Source: Saprospiraceae bacterium
GTDB lineage: Bacteria; Bacteroidota; Bacteroidia; Chitinophagales; Saprospiraceae
Reading direction: 5' to 3'
NCBI GenBank assembly: GCA_026129545.1
Contig: JAHCHX010000001.1
Span: 1,859,501-1,923,500 of the forward strand
DNA length: 64,000 nucleotides
Position numbers and translations under genes: made by a program
Part shown: in pieces, positions 49,262-57,450 of the stretch
Layout: each line of letters starts with the position of its first letter
How positions within the stretch are numbered: position 1 is the first letter of the stretch
The notes under the pieces: model-generated
Told to the model about the DNA's origin: nothing
The model's database searches: none
What the model saw: the letters and a program-made list of their open reading frames with translations, nothing else

Positions 49262-50179
49262 TTGAATCGTCGGACACCACCCATTTTGTTGTTGCTTGCC
49301 TTGCTTTTCGTGCAATGTGCCCGGGAAGTATTCATTGATTTGCCGGAAGAGCCGACCCGCATCGTGGTGATTTCGCATTTTTCGCCCGGCCAGCCCTTCA
49401 AGGTGCGTGTGTCGCTCAGCCAGCCACTCTATGATTTGCGCGACCCAATCGTGCCCGACAAGGCCGATGTGACGGTGGCCCAAGAGGGGGTCTTCCTCGA
49501 CAAGTTGTTCCGAGTGAGAGACGATTTTGGCAACGTGTTTTGGGAAAGCCGCGACTTGGCCGAGACGGGAGTACCATATTCCGTCGCGGTGCGTGTGAGC
49601 GGCTACCCGAACGCCGACGCAGCAGGATTTATCCCCGTTTTTTCCGCGCTCAAGCCCATACAGATTGACCCTGCGAGCATCACCGAAACCCCGCTGAACG
49701 ACGGGCGACTGCTGATGACCTTCCCGCTCCGATTGCAGGTGGAAAATCTGCCCGCCGGCAAACGTTATTTCGCTTTTTATCTCCGGCACGACATCGAGGT
49801 GAATGATGGCACTGGCATCACCACCTACGAGGGCATCAGCACCAACTATTCTGCCGACGGCCGCACGCTCTCGCTGTTGCACGACCTCGAAGCAGAACCA
49901 CTGGTGCTTATAAATGAAAAATTCTGGAGCGACAACCGCGATTCGTTGGTCATCAATGCCCGCATTGCTTACAACCCCGCCGAACATGAAAAACCGCGCC
50001 GCCTCTATGTGGAATGGCGCACCCTCTCCGAGGACTTCTACAAATACCACCTCTCGCTCGACCGCCAAGGCAGCAACCTGCCCCTCAGCGACCCAGATGC
50101 CGTTTACAACAACGTGTCGGGCGGCTACGGCAACTTTTCCGGTTACTCTGTGCGGGTGGATATGCTCGAGCTGCCATGA
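49262..50179 (+). CDS. DUF4249 lipoprotein (receptor partner)
   Basis: Surface-type lipoprotein of 305 aa. The start is TTG at 49262, giving a short signal peptide (PPILLLLALLFVQCARE) with a lipobox-like FVQC. The following residues (VFIDLPEEPTRIVVISHFSPGQPFKVRVSLSQPLYD) match DUF4249, and the C-terminal beta-rich part (YKYHLSLDRQGSNLPLSDPDAVYNNVSGGYGNFSGYS) includes the family's conserved ending. DUF4249 proteins accompany STN-type TonB receptors and probably cap the barrel for ligand capture. It is separated from the receptor gene by 54 bp and is the last gene of the module. Confidence 0.9.
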   Translation: MNRRTPPILLLLALLFVQCAREVFIDLPEEPTRIVVISHFSPGQPFKVRVSLSQPLYDLRDPIVPDKADVTVAQEGVFLDKLFRVRDDFGNVFWESRDLAETGVPYSVAVRVSGYPNADAAGFIPVFSALKPIQIDPASITETPLNDGRLLMTFPLRLQVENLPAGKRYFAFYLRHDIEVNDGTGITTYEGISTNYSADGRTLSLLHDLEAEPLVLINEKFWSDNRDSLVINARIAYNPAEHEKPRRLYVEWRTLSEDFYKYHLSLDRQGSNLPLSDPDAVYNNVSGGYGNFSGYSVRVDMLELP

Positions 50180-50194
50180 GGCTGCGCCGCGTCC

Positions 50195-51919
50195 TCAGTC
50201 CGTTATCACCAACTTTCCTGCCGCGATGCGGGAACAACAATCTGACAATTCGTAGAAGTATAGGCCAGCGGGCAGCCTGCTGCAATCCAACGCATGGGTT
50301 GGGATTGTTGAAAAATGCTCCGCCCAAACCACCTGCCCTGTTGGGGTGACCAACGACAGCGAAAAGGGTGATTTGATGTCGCGCTCATTTTCGATGTAAA
50401 ATCTTATTTCCGTCGAGGCCGGGTTCGGAACCACCCTCACGTTGTGCGCCTTCCGTGTTGGCTCTGCCTCGGAAGAAACAACGGAAAACGATTGGCACCA
50501 TTTGTCGTCCTCTGGGTGAGAATCGAGGTGGCCGTCAGGCAGCGAGACCCAAAGGCACAATTCAAAAAGGGAGACATTTTTTTGGGCTTCCAGATACAGA
50601 TGGTCTTCAAAAACCAATTCGAGCGAATCGCCGGGCTGCATGGGAGCGGAGTACTCATTCGATATTTGATAAAAGCCTTTGCAGATAGTGATGCAATTAT
50701 CGAATTGGGCATTCACCCGAAACGTTTCGACAGGTTCTTTGCCTGTGTTCTTGACGGTCACAAATACTTTTCCAAAGCTTATTGAGAAGTCCTTATCGGG
50801 GTCTGCTGGGTCAAAGCAAGAGTTTGCGAACCCCTTTGGTTCGTTTTCCAGACGAATATTGGTCAGGGCGACAGAATGGTCGGGAAGAATGGCCAACGCA
50901 TCCAAGGGAGCGGATTTTAGGAAAGCTGTCTGGTTTTTGTCGAAGTTTGTGTTGCCGCTCAGCCATACGAGCGAATCGCCCTGCAGGTGAATCACTGTGT
51001 TGATTTGATACCTGTCACCAAAATCGTGCGTAGCCACCACCTCCAACGTGGCAGTGTCTATGCGTTGCAAAATAGAGTTCCCCTGTATGCTTTCACCTGT
51101 CAACCAGCCGATAGCATCGGTCAGCACAATCTTCGACCACGGCTTTATTCCGGCAATAGGCTGTTGGGAAAGTATTGCAAAATTAGGCGACACACGGTAA
51201 AGATTTTCGTAGCCCAAGAAAAGCCAGTTGCCTGAGGGCAATTGGCACGCATACACGATTTCTTCGGGGAACGACTGATATATGGTGTTGAGAAACAAGT
51301 TGGTGAGGCCATATTTTTTGTTTCCATAGACAAGATAGCCGCCATTTTGACGTGGGGCAACCCCATTCCAATCGAACCACCCTGAGTCATGCCATTTCAT
51401 GTTGCCCTCGCCGTCATACTCGATTTGGTATGTGTTGGTTTGGAATAGCACATTTCCGTTAGGGTAAGGGATTAACCATAACCTCTCTCCATAACTCCCA
51501 TCCCAGGGAGTCGTGACGGTCCATAAAATGTTGCCATCGGCATCGAGGCGCGCAAGCCCATCTGATGTGCCGTAGTCACAACCATCGTAAACCGCGCCAA
51601 AATAAGCACCGCCATCCGGCAGGAGCAACAAGGCTACATCAAATATGAATTCGGCCCAAGGCATGGGGACTTCTTTTGTCCACACTATGTTGTCAGTTTG
51701 AGGATTCCATTTGATAATGAATGGTACCCCCACTGGAAAACCGGGATATGAGACCGACCACCCCACCCCAAACCAGTGGCCATCGGGGGCGGGCACCCAC
51801 CGCTGGAGAGTGTTCTCGAATTGAAAATGAAACTGATAATCGCCGGACGTTTGTGAGTGAGAGGGGGAGGATAGGCACAAAAGAGCGCAGAGCAGGAGGA
51901 CAGATTGTGTTTTTTTCAT
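50195..51919 (-). CDS. Secreted protein with T9SS sorting domain
   Basis: Protein of 574 aa from ATG 51919 with the signal peptide SVLLLCALLCLSSPSHSQ. The middle is a repeated beta structure with aromatic-rich strands (GAYFGAVYDGCDYGTSDGLARLDADGNILWTV, LPSGNWLFLGYENLYRVSPN), which reads like a beta-propeller with outer-membrane assembly-like repeats; I do not recognise a catalytic motif. A CARDB-like sandwich (about 400-480: VFVTVKNTGKEPVETFRVNAQF) precedes the C-terminal T9SS sorting domain (VRVVPNPASTEIRFYI ... LPAGLYFYELSD). It is convergent with the DUF4249 gene. Function unknown. Confidence 0.85.
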   Translation of the reverse strand: MKKTQSVLLLCALLCLSSPSHSQTSGDYQFHFQFENTLQRWVPAPDGHWFGVGWSVSYPGFPVGVPFIIKWNPQTDNIVWTKEVPMPWAEFIFDVALLLLPDGGAYFGAVYDGCDYGTSDGLARLDADGNILWTVTTPWDGSYGERLWLIPYPNGNVLFQTNTYQIEYDGEGNMKWHDSGWFDWNGVAPRQNGGYLVYGNKKYGLTNLFLNTIYQSFPEEIVYACQLPSGNWLFLGYENLYRVSPNFAILSQQPIAGIKPWSKIVLTDAIGWLTGESIQGNSILQRIDTATLEVVATHDFGDRYQINTVIHLQGDSLVWLSGNTNFDKNQTAFLKSAPLDALAILPDHSVALTNIRLENEPKGFANSCFDPADPDKDFSISFGKVFVTVKNTGKEPVETFRVNAQFDNCITICKGFYQISNEYSAPMQPGDSLELVFEDHLYLEAQKNVSLFELCLWVSLPDGHLDSHPEDDKWCQSFSVVSSEAEPTRKAHNVRVVPNPASTEIRFYIENERDIKSPFSLSLVTPTGQVVWAEHFSTIPTHALDCSRLPAGLYFYELSDCCSRIAAGKLVITD

Positions 51920-52173
51920 GTTGGGTATTTCATTTATTTGCACATAAAAATACATCGCAACCGCCGAATCCAACTGCCTAAAATTGGCATTTCGGGTTTA
52001 AAGCAAAAACCGATAGCGCATGACTGCATCCCCGCCTTATCCGCCACACATCCCCCCAAAACGGCTTTTTATCTAATTTTCAAAACAATGGGGCGGGCTT
52101 CATTCTTTTTTTGCATGATTTTACTGTGTCGTATCTGCCATTTTCAAGCATAACCCTTTCAAAAAGGAAAATT

Positions 52174-53961
52174 ATGAGTCAGTTTTTCAAGTTCGTTTTT
52201 GCCTCTTGCCTCGGCACGGCGCTCGCCCTTTTGTTGCTATTCTTCCTCAGCATCGGCTGGGTTTCGAGCCTTGCCTCCACCGCTTCGGCCAATCAAAAAA
52301 AAGCGGTAAAACCCAACACCGTGCTCATGCTCGATTTCAAGAATCTCATCCCTGAAAAGACGAACAACCTCCCGCTGGACCCATTCGATTTTGACCAAAA
52401 GAACGTGTTGGGCCTGACGGACATGGTCGCAGCCATTCGCCGCGCCAAAGAAGACCCCGACATCAAAGGCATTTACCTCAACGCCACCTACGTCATGGCT
52501 GGCAAAGCCACGTCTTCTGTGTTGCGCGAGGCACTGGAAGATTTTAAGTCGGACGGCAAATTCATCGTTTCCTACGCCAACTACTACACCCAAGGGGCCT
52601 ACTACATGGCTTCGGTGGCCGACAGCATCCTGCTCAATCCCGTCGGCGCGGTTGATTTTCGGGGCCTTTCGAGCATGATTGCCTTTTACAAAGGGCTGCT
52701 CGACAAGCTCGACGTTCAAATGAAAATTTTCTACGCCGGAAAATTCAAAAGCGCCACCGAGCCTTACCGCTTGGACAAAATGAGCGAGGAGAACAGGCTC
52801 CAAATCCGCGAATACCTCACTGCGCTCAACGATATTTTCATGCGCGACATCGCGGCAAGCCGCCGCATCCCGGAAGCAGAACTCCGCCAAATCGCCGACC
52901 GTTTCGATGGTCGCAGTGCCGAAGCATCGCTCAAGATGCGTCTGGTGGACCGCCTTGCCTACGAGGATGAGGCGTTCGATTTGATAAAATCCAAAATCGG
53001 GCTGGACAAAAAAGACAAGCTCAATCGCATCAGCATCGAAGACTACTTCGAGTCAAGGGGCAAAAAACTCGATATGAGCGTGAAAGACAAAATAGCGGTG
53101 GTGTATGCGGAAGGCACCATCCTTGATGGGAGCTCCAACGAGCCGGGCGACGTGTATGACGAGAAATATGTGAAAATACTGCGCAAAATCCGCCAAGACA
53201 ACACCGTGAAGGCCGTCGTGTTGCGCGTCAACTCGCCGGGAGGCAGTGTGCTTGCCAGCGAGAACATCTTCCGCGAAATCGAGCTCTGCAAACAATCTGG
53301 CAAACCCATCGTGGTCAGCATGGGCGACGTGGCTGCGTCGGGCGGCTACTACATCGCCAGCCATGCCGACAGCATATTCGCGGAAGAGAACACCATCACA
53401 GGCTCCATCGGTGTGTTTGGCGTGGTGCCAATGTTGCACAAAACCATGAAAAACAAGCTCGGCGTCACCTTCGACACCGTGCAGACCGGGCGGCACTCGG
53501 CCTTCGGCAGCCCGTTCATTGAGTTCTCGTCGGAAGAAGATGCCATGATTCAGGAGCGCATAGAAGCCGTGTATGAGGATTTCCTGAAAAAAGTGTCCAC
53601 AGGGCGCGACATGAGCCGCGAAAAAGTGCATGAAATCGCGCAAGGGCGTGTGTGGCCAGGCAAAAAAGCCAAAGAGATTGGGCTTGTGGACGACCTCGGC
53701 GGCCTCGACCGCGCACTCTCCGCCGCCGCCAAACTCGCCGGGCTGGAAAAATACCGCACCACCGAGTTTCCCCGCACCAAAACGGGCATCGAGCAATTGC
53801 TCGACCAACTGACACGCCAGAAAGACTCGGACGATGGCATCAAATCATGGGTGGTGCGCTCCGAGCTGGGGGAGATGTACCCGATATACAGAACCCTGCG
53901 CGACATCCGCCGAAGCGTGGGCATTCAGGCCCGTTTGCCGTTCGAGTTGATTTTCAATTGA
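52174..53961 (+). CDS. sppA: Signal peptide peptidase SppA, 67K type
   Basis: Membrane-anchored serine protease of 595 aa that degrades cleaved signal peptides. An N-terminal membrane helix (about 8-32) is followed by two S49 domains. The N-terminal one (about 60-300) carries the general-base lysine region (SYANYYTQGAYYMASVADSILLNPVG, where 67K SppA places the catalytic Lys near FYAGKFKSATEPY). The C-terminal one (about 320-530) carries the nucleophile in VSMGDVAASGGYYIASHAD followed by TGSIGVFGVVP. I start at ATG 52174, because the longer frame from 52111 adds 21 residues ahead of the anchor. Confidence 0.95.
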   Translation: MSQFFKFVFASCLGTALALLLLFFLSIGWVSSLASTASANQKKAVKPNTVLMLDFKNLIPEKTNNLPLDPFDFDQKNVLGLTDMVAAIRRAKEDPDIKGIYLNATYVMAGKATSSVLREALEDFKSDGKFIVSYANYYTQGAYYMASVADSILLNPVGAVDFRGLSSMIAFYKGLLDKLDVQMKIFYAGKFKSATEPYRLDKMSEENRLQIREYLTALNDIFMRDIAASRRIPEAELRQIADRFDGRSAEASLKMRLVDRLAYEDEAFDLIKSKIGLDKKDKLNRISIEDYFESRGKKLDMSVKDKIAVVYAEGTILDGSSNEPGDVYDEKYVKILRKIRQDNTVKAVVLRVNSPGGSVLASENIFREIELCKQSGKPIVVSMGDVAASGGYYIASHADSIFAEENTITGSIGVFGVVPMLHKTMKNKLGVTFDTVQTGRHSAFGSPFIEFSSEEDAMIQERIEAVYEDFLKKVSTGRDMSREKVHEIAQGRVWPGKKAKEIGLVDDLGGLDRALSAAAKLAGLEKYRTTEFPRTKTGIEQLLDQLTRQKDSDDGIKSWVVRSELGEMYPIYRTLRDIRRSVGIQARLPFELIFN

Positions 53962-54068
53962 GCACGTCGTGATTGAAAATTTTTGAGTTTGCCACAAAGT
54001 CGCAAAGGCTCGAAGGAAATTGATAAAAAATCTTTGTGCCTTTGTGCCTTTGCGCCATTGTGACAAAT

Positions 54069-54173
54069 TTTTTATACCTCGCGCCGTCGGGTTTTGGGCA
54101 TGGCTGCAATCGCAATCTGCTAAAAATCAAGAACATCAATCATGTTCATCTAACAAATCCTAGCGAATCAAGG
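54069..54173. repeat. 105-bp dispersed repeat, copy B
   Basis: Nearly identical to 7183-7287, same strand, about three differences. It lies 108 bp past the sppA stop, next to the ncRNA terminator. Before it (53962-54068) there is only AT-rich sequence with an imperfect AAAGTCGCAAAGG-type repeat. Confidence 0.9.
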
Positions 54174-54192
54174 CATAATGAGGGTATAGCGC

Positions 54193-54231
54193 AAAAAAAA
54201 AGCCCCTCACCGCGAGCCAGACCGGAGGGGC
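54193..54231 (-). terminator. Terminator of the putative ncRNA
   Basis: On the minus strand GCCCCTC and GAGGGGC form a GC-rich stem with a longer loop and are followed by nine T residues. Confidence 0.85.
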
Positions 54232-54424
54232 AACCATGAGATTATAATAATACAAACTATGGAACGGTGGGGTCGCGCACCTATGAGGCACGCTACACCC
54301 GAACCACAATAAGTAAAAGCACGGAAACTTGTGGTTGGGACTGAAGCTTGCGCTTGCAATCGAGAGTAAAATCGGTTGGGAAGAAAAAATGAGCCTCTCG
54401 GCCCGGGAGTAAAAGGAAAGAATC
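54195..54424 (-). ncRNA. Putative structured non-coding RNA, about 230 nt
   Basis: An independent transcription unit between the PorV-family gene and sppA. It has a consensus promoter (54430-54459) and a terminator (54193-54231), and no convincing ORF. Several hairpins are predicted by eye: GGGCC-GAGA-GGCTC with a GNRA loop near the 5' end, TTGC-AAGC-GCAA, a long CCCAACCACAA / TTGTGGTTCGGG stem, and GCGTGCC / GGTGCGC before the terminator. The identity is not established. A 6S-type RNA (including the 6S-Flavo group) is one candidate, but I cannot confirm it by motif. Confidence 0.6.
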
Positions 54425-54429
54425 GCGGG

Positions 54430-54459
54430 CAAATATACGCCCGGTTTGGTTCAGGACAA
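54430..54459 (-). promoter_or_regulatory. Promoter of the putative ncRNA
   Basis: TTG (54457-54459), exactly 19 bases, then TATATTTG (54430-54437): a textbook Bacteroidota promoter with no coding sequence directly downstream. Confidence 0.75.
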
Positions 54460-54467
54460 GAGGGGCG

Positions 54468-54511
54468 AAAAAAAATTGCCGGAGCCAAGTCTTCGGACTC
54501 GACCCCGGCAA
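54468..54511 (-). terminator. Intrinsic terminator of the PorV-family gene
   Basis: TTGCCGG and CCGGCAA close a stem that continues through GGTCGAGTC / GACTTGGCT to a TTCG-type loop, and it is followed by eight T residues on the minus strand. It is a strong terminator directly upstream of the ncRNA promoter. Confidence 0.88.
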
Positions 54512-54568
54512 GGGGGGAGAACCAGTTTTGAAACAGTGAATATCAATGCTCTAAACCGGCAATGGGAA

Positions 54569-55669
54569 TCATTGTGTGGAGGCTGCGGGGCGTCGTTCCT
54601 TGAAATCAATGCGGAGTGAAAAAATGTGCGAATAATTGACCTGCGACACATCGCCGATGTCGGTCAGGGCATAGTCGAGCTGCACACGGCCAAAACGTAG
54701 CCCGATGCCAAAATTGGGTTGCAAGGTCAGTACCTCCTTGTTGGGGTCGAAGTCGTCTTTCACGCGCTGAAAATTGCCTACTCCCAGCCTCAGTTTCAAA
54801 AAATTATCATAGTCGGCTTCCACGCCAAAGCGCGGGTCAATGTTGAACGTTTTTGAGCTGATGAGCACATTGCGTTGGCCGTCGGTGGTCCATTCAAAAT
54901 CGAGCGCGGGCAGGAGAGAAGCCTTTTCGCCCAATCGCAGCAGGTAAGCGGCTCCGAGCAAAAAGCGAGGTTTGGTGATTTCGGTATTGCTAACGGGTAT
55001 CTCGTTGTTGGTGGATGTGAACACCTCCTTTTCGCGCTCGTTGAGATTGAACGACCAAGCATTGAACGTGGTGGTGAGGTCGCGTCCTTGGATACCGATG
55101 AGCAGACCGCCCTTGCGATACTGAGCACCCAAATCTGCCCCAAAGCCCCATGAGCTGCCAAAACGCCCAATGACCCGTCGCACCACTTTCACTGACCCCC
55201 CCACGGAAAAAGCGGGGTTGCGTAGTTGGCGGGCATAGCTGCCCAGCAGTGCGTAGTCGGCTGCCGAAAATTCCGTCACGTTGTCGTAATTGATGGTGCC
55301 GTCAGGGTTTACGAGGTTGATGGTGTAGGGAATGTTGTCAATGCCGAGGCGAATGAGCGAAAAGGCGAGGAAAGAGTTGTGGTCGCGATTGAGCGATTTG
55401 CCAAAAGCCAAATAGTCGTATTGCCCCACGCCCGCAAACCATTCGGCGTGCATGGCCGCTACTTGAAATGGTGCTTCGATGCGGGCGAGGCCGGCCGGAT
55501 TCCAATAGGCAGCCGTGATGTCGTCCGCGAGTGCCGTTTGCGCTCCCGACATACCATGCGCACGTGCGCCGACACCTATGGCGAGAAATTCGTTGGAGTA
55601 TTTTTGAGAAAAAACCTTCGGTATGCTCAAAAGAAGCAAAAGGGCATGAAGGAGGAATTGTTTGTTCAT
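54569..55669 (-). CDS. PorV/PorQ-family outer-membrane barrel protein (T9SS-related)
   Basis: FadL-like outer-membrane protein of 366 aa. The signal peptide (FLLHALLLLLSIPKVFSQ) is followed by the family's mature start KYSNEFLAIGVGARAHGMSGAQTALADDITAAYWNPAGLA, the hallmark of PorV/PorQ and UPF0164 proteins. The rest is a 14-strand-type barrel ending in HIFSLRIDF. PorV shuttles T9SS cargo between translocon and attachment complex, and several T9SS cargos are encoded in this window, but this could be a PorV paralogue rather than PorV itself. I start at ATG 55669 (MNKQF). Promoter at 55729-55761, terminator at 54468-54511. Confidence 0.88.
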   Translation of the reverse strand: MNKQFLLHALLLLLSIPKVFSQKYSNEFLAIGVGARAHGMSGAQTALADDITAAYWNPAGLARIEAPFQVAAMHAEWFAGVGQYDYLAFGKSLNRDHNSFLAFSLIRLGIDNIPYTINLVNPDGTINYDNVTEFSAADYALLGSYARQLRNPAFSVGGSVKVVRRVIGRFGSSWGFGADLGAQYRKGGLLIGIQGRDLTTTFNAWSFNLNEREKEVFTSTNNEIPVSNTEITKPRFLLGAAYLLRLGEKASLLPALDFEWTTDGQRNVLISSKTFNIDPRFGVEADYDNFLKLRLGVGNFQRVKDDFDPNKEVLTLQPNFGIGLRFGRVQLDYALTDIGDVSQVNYSHIFSLRIDFKERRPAASTQ

Positions 55670-55728
55670 AATGCGCTCTACATTCGCCACCCTGACGTTT
55701 GGCTGCTTGGCAGGGTTGCCTAAGGCGG

Positions 55729-55761
55729 CAAAAATACGAGCCGAGCGCTCAAATCAGTCAA
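55729..55761 (-). promoter_or_regulatory. Candidate promoter of the PorV-family gene
   Basis: TTG (55759-55761), 22 bases, then TATTTTTG (55729-55736), which matches TAnnTTTG. It lies about 60 bp before the ATG, in the divergent spacer shared with the gene at 55806. Confidence 0.6.
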
Positions 55762-55805
55762 AAACATGAACCATGTTCCAATCTCTGTCACCCTCCGTTT
55801 TTTTT

Positions 55806-57188
55806 ATGAAAAAAAATCTATTGCTCGCCTTTGGCTTTTGTCTTGCTCACACGCTGCTCGCGCAGGATTCGCTCAACATGAAGCGTTTGGCTCGCTGGGA
55901 CGACGAATCGCTGCCCATCGCTCCATTTTACAACATCCAATATAGCGGCTGCTGGGGCCTGGCGCTCAATGGCCGCGAGTATGCAGTGCTCGGTGGCGCT
56001 TTGCACGTTTTGTTTTTCGACATCACCGAACCCACACAGCCCAAGTTGATTGGAAAATTCGAGGGCGCTTCCCCCACGGCGTGGCGCGAGTTCAAATCCT
56101 ACAAAAATCGCATCTACGGCGTGTCGGATGCCACCTCTGAGGGGCTGATGATTTTCGACATGAGCCAAGCGCCAGACACGGTGATACGCACCTACTACAA
56201 CAACGAGTTTTTCGCGCGCTCGCACACCATCACGCTCGACACCACATCGGGCCGCATCTATCTGAATGGCAGCAATGTGGCGAACAATGGCCTTTTGGTG
56301 CTCGACGTGAGCCAAAATCCCGATCAGCCCGTTTTTTTGAACAGTGTGGCGCTCGCCGGGGGCTATGTCCATGATTCTTATGTGCGCAACGACACCGTTT
56401 ACACTTCTTCGGGTTTTGAGGGGTACTATATTTTTGATTTCACCAACCCGCTCAAGCCAGACACCTTGGCCAGCATCTCTACTGGCGGCTACAACCACAA
56501 CAGCTGGCTCAACATGGAAGGCACTTATTCCTACTACACGGAAGAAATCCCCGATGGGCGGCCTGTCCAAATCATTGATTTGCAGAATCTCGCCAACAAG
56601 GAATTGGAAGTGGCAGGCGCTTTTCTGGACCGTTTTTCCACACCTACCAGCGACCCATTCCACGATGCCATTCCGCACAACGTTTATATCAGGGACAATC
56701 TGCTCTTCAACTCTCAATACGAAGACGGGCTATTGGTCTATGACATCAGCGAACCCCTCAACCCCAAACTCGTGGCTCACTACGATACCCATCCGCAAAA
56801 CACTCAGTACAATGGCTATCGAGGCAATTGGGGCAACTATCCGTGGCTGCCTTCCGGCACCATCATCGCGGGGGATATGCAAAACGGACTGCAACTCCTG
56901 AAACTCGATTTCACGATAAGCGCTCAGACTCCCACATCCGAGCTGAAGGTCGGCGTTTTGCCCAACCCTGCATCCGATGCCCTGACTATCCGCCTGACAG
57001 ATGCACCCGATTATTGGTCGTATCGGTTGCTCGACGCGATGGGGCGAGTGGCAGGCACTGGTCAAGTGCACGGCACCGCGCAGCAAACATTGTCGCTGCA
57101 CGGTTGTTCCGCTGGTTTGTACTTTCTGGAAATCCGGGCCAACGACGGTAGCCGGGCTGTTCGGAAAGTAGTGGTGGAAAAGGGATGA
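55806..57188 (+). CDS. LVIVD-repeat surface protein with T9SS sorting domain
   Basis: Protein of 460 aa starting at ATG 55806 with the signal peptide NLLLAFGFCLAHTLLAQ. The body is a beta-propeller of LVIVD-type repeats, as in choice-of-anchor B proteins: EYAVLGGALHVLFFDITEPTQPKLIGKF, NNGLLVLDVSQNPDQPVFLNSV, YIFDFTNPLKPDTLASIS and GLLVYDISEPLNPKLVAHYDTH. The C-terminal ~80 residues are a T9SS sorting domain (VGVLPNPASDALTIRL ... SAGLYFLEIRAN). No catalytic residues are recognised; it is probably a surface binding protein. Divergent from the PorV-family gene. Confidence 0.9.
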   Translation: MKKNLLLAFGFCLAHTLLAQDSLNMKRLARWDDESLPIAPFYNIQYSGCWGLALNGREYAVLGGALHVLFFDITEPTQPKLIGKFEGASPTAWREFKSYKNRIYGVSDATSEGLMIFDMSQAPDTVIRTYYNNEFFARSHTITLDTTSGRIYLNGSNVANNGLLVLDVSQNPDQPVFLNSVALAGGYVHDSYVRNDTVYTSSGFEGYYIFDFTNPLKPDTLASISTGGYNHNSWLNMEGTYSYYTEEIPDGRPVQIIDLQNLANKELEVAGAFLDRFSTPTSDPFHDAIPHNVYIRDNLLFNSQYEDGLLVYDISEPLNPKLVAHYDTHPQNTQYNGYRGNWGNYPWLPSGTIIAGDMQNGLQLLKLDFTISAQTPTSELKVGVLPNPASDALTIRLTDAPDYWSYRLLDAMGRVAGTGQVHGTAQQTLSLHGCSAGLYFLEIRANDGSRAVRKVVVEKG

Positions 57189-57260
57189 TGTGCTAATGTG
57201 GGGAATGTGGGGCGCATTTAAAATTGTCGCTTTTGTACGAGGCCATCTCACAAGTTTAAA

Positions 57261-57333
57261 TTTCGACAGGATTAACAAGATTTACAGGTTTTTTACTCGA
57301 AAAAAGGCGCGAATCTCGTCAATCCTGTCAAAC
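57261..57333. repeat. Inverted repeat of the GACAGGATT family
   Basis: TTTCGACAGGATTAACAAGA on the left and CGTCAATCCTGTCAAAC on the right pair at their outer ends (GACAGGATT / AATCCTGTC). It lies about 75 bp past the LVIVD gene. Confidence 0.78.
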
Positions 57334-57361
57334 AAACATCACTTATGAGACATCCCCATAT

Positions 57362-57380
57362 ATCGGAACAGCGTTCCGAT
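57362..57380. repeat. Short palindrome ATCGGAACAGCGTTCCGAT
   Basis: Perfect 8-3-8 palindrome with the same core (GGAACAGCGTTCC) as 32661-32677. Confidence 0.85.
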
Positions 57381-57450
57381 TTACTTGCGACAATTTGAAA
57401 TGCACCCCACATTCCCCACATTGGCACAATCCCTAATTATCGAACTTATC

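Noticed and set aside
54160..54432. 90-codon minus-strand ORF within the putative ncRNA
   Set aside because: It runs through the terminator hairpin and the T-tract and has no family features; the RNA unit is the simpler reading.
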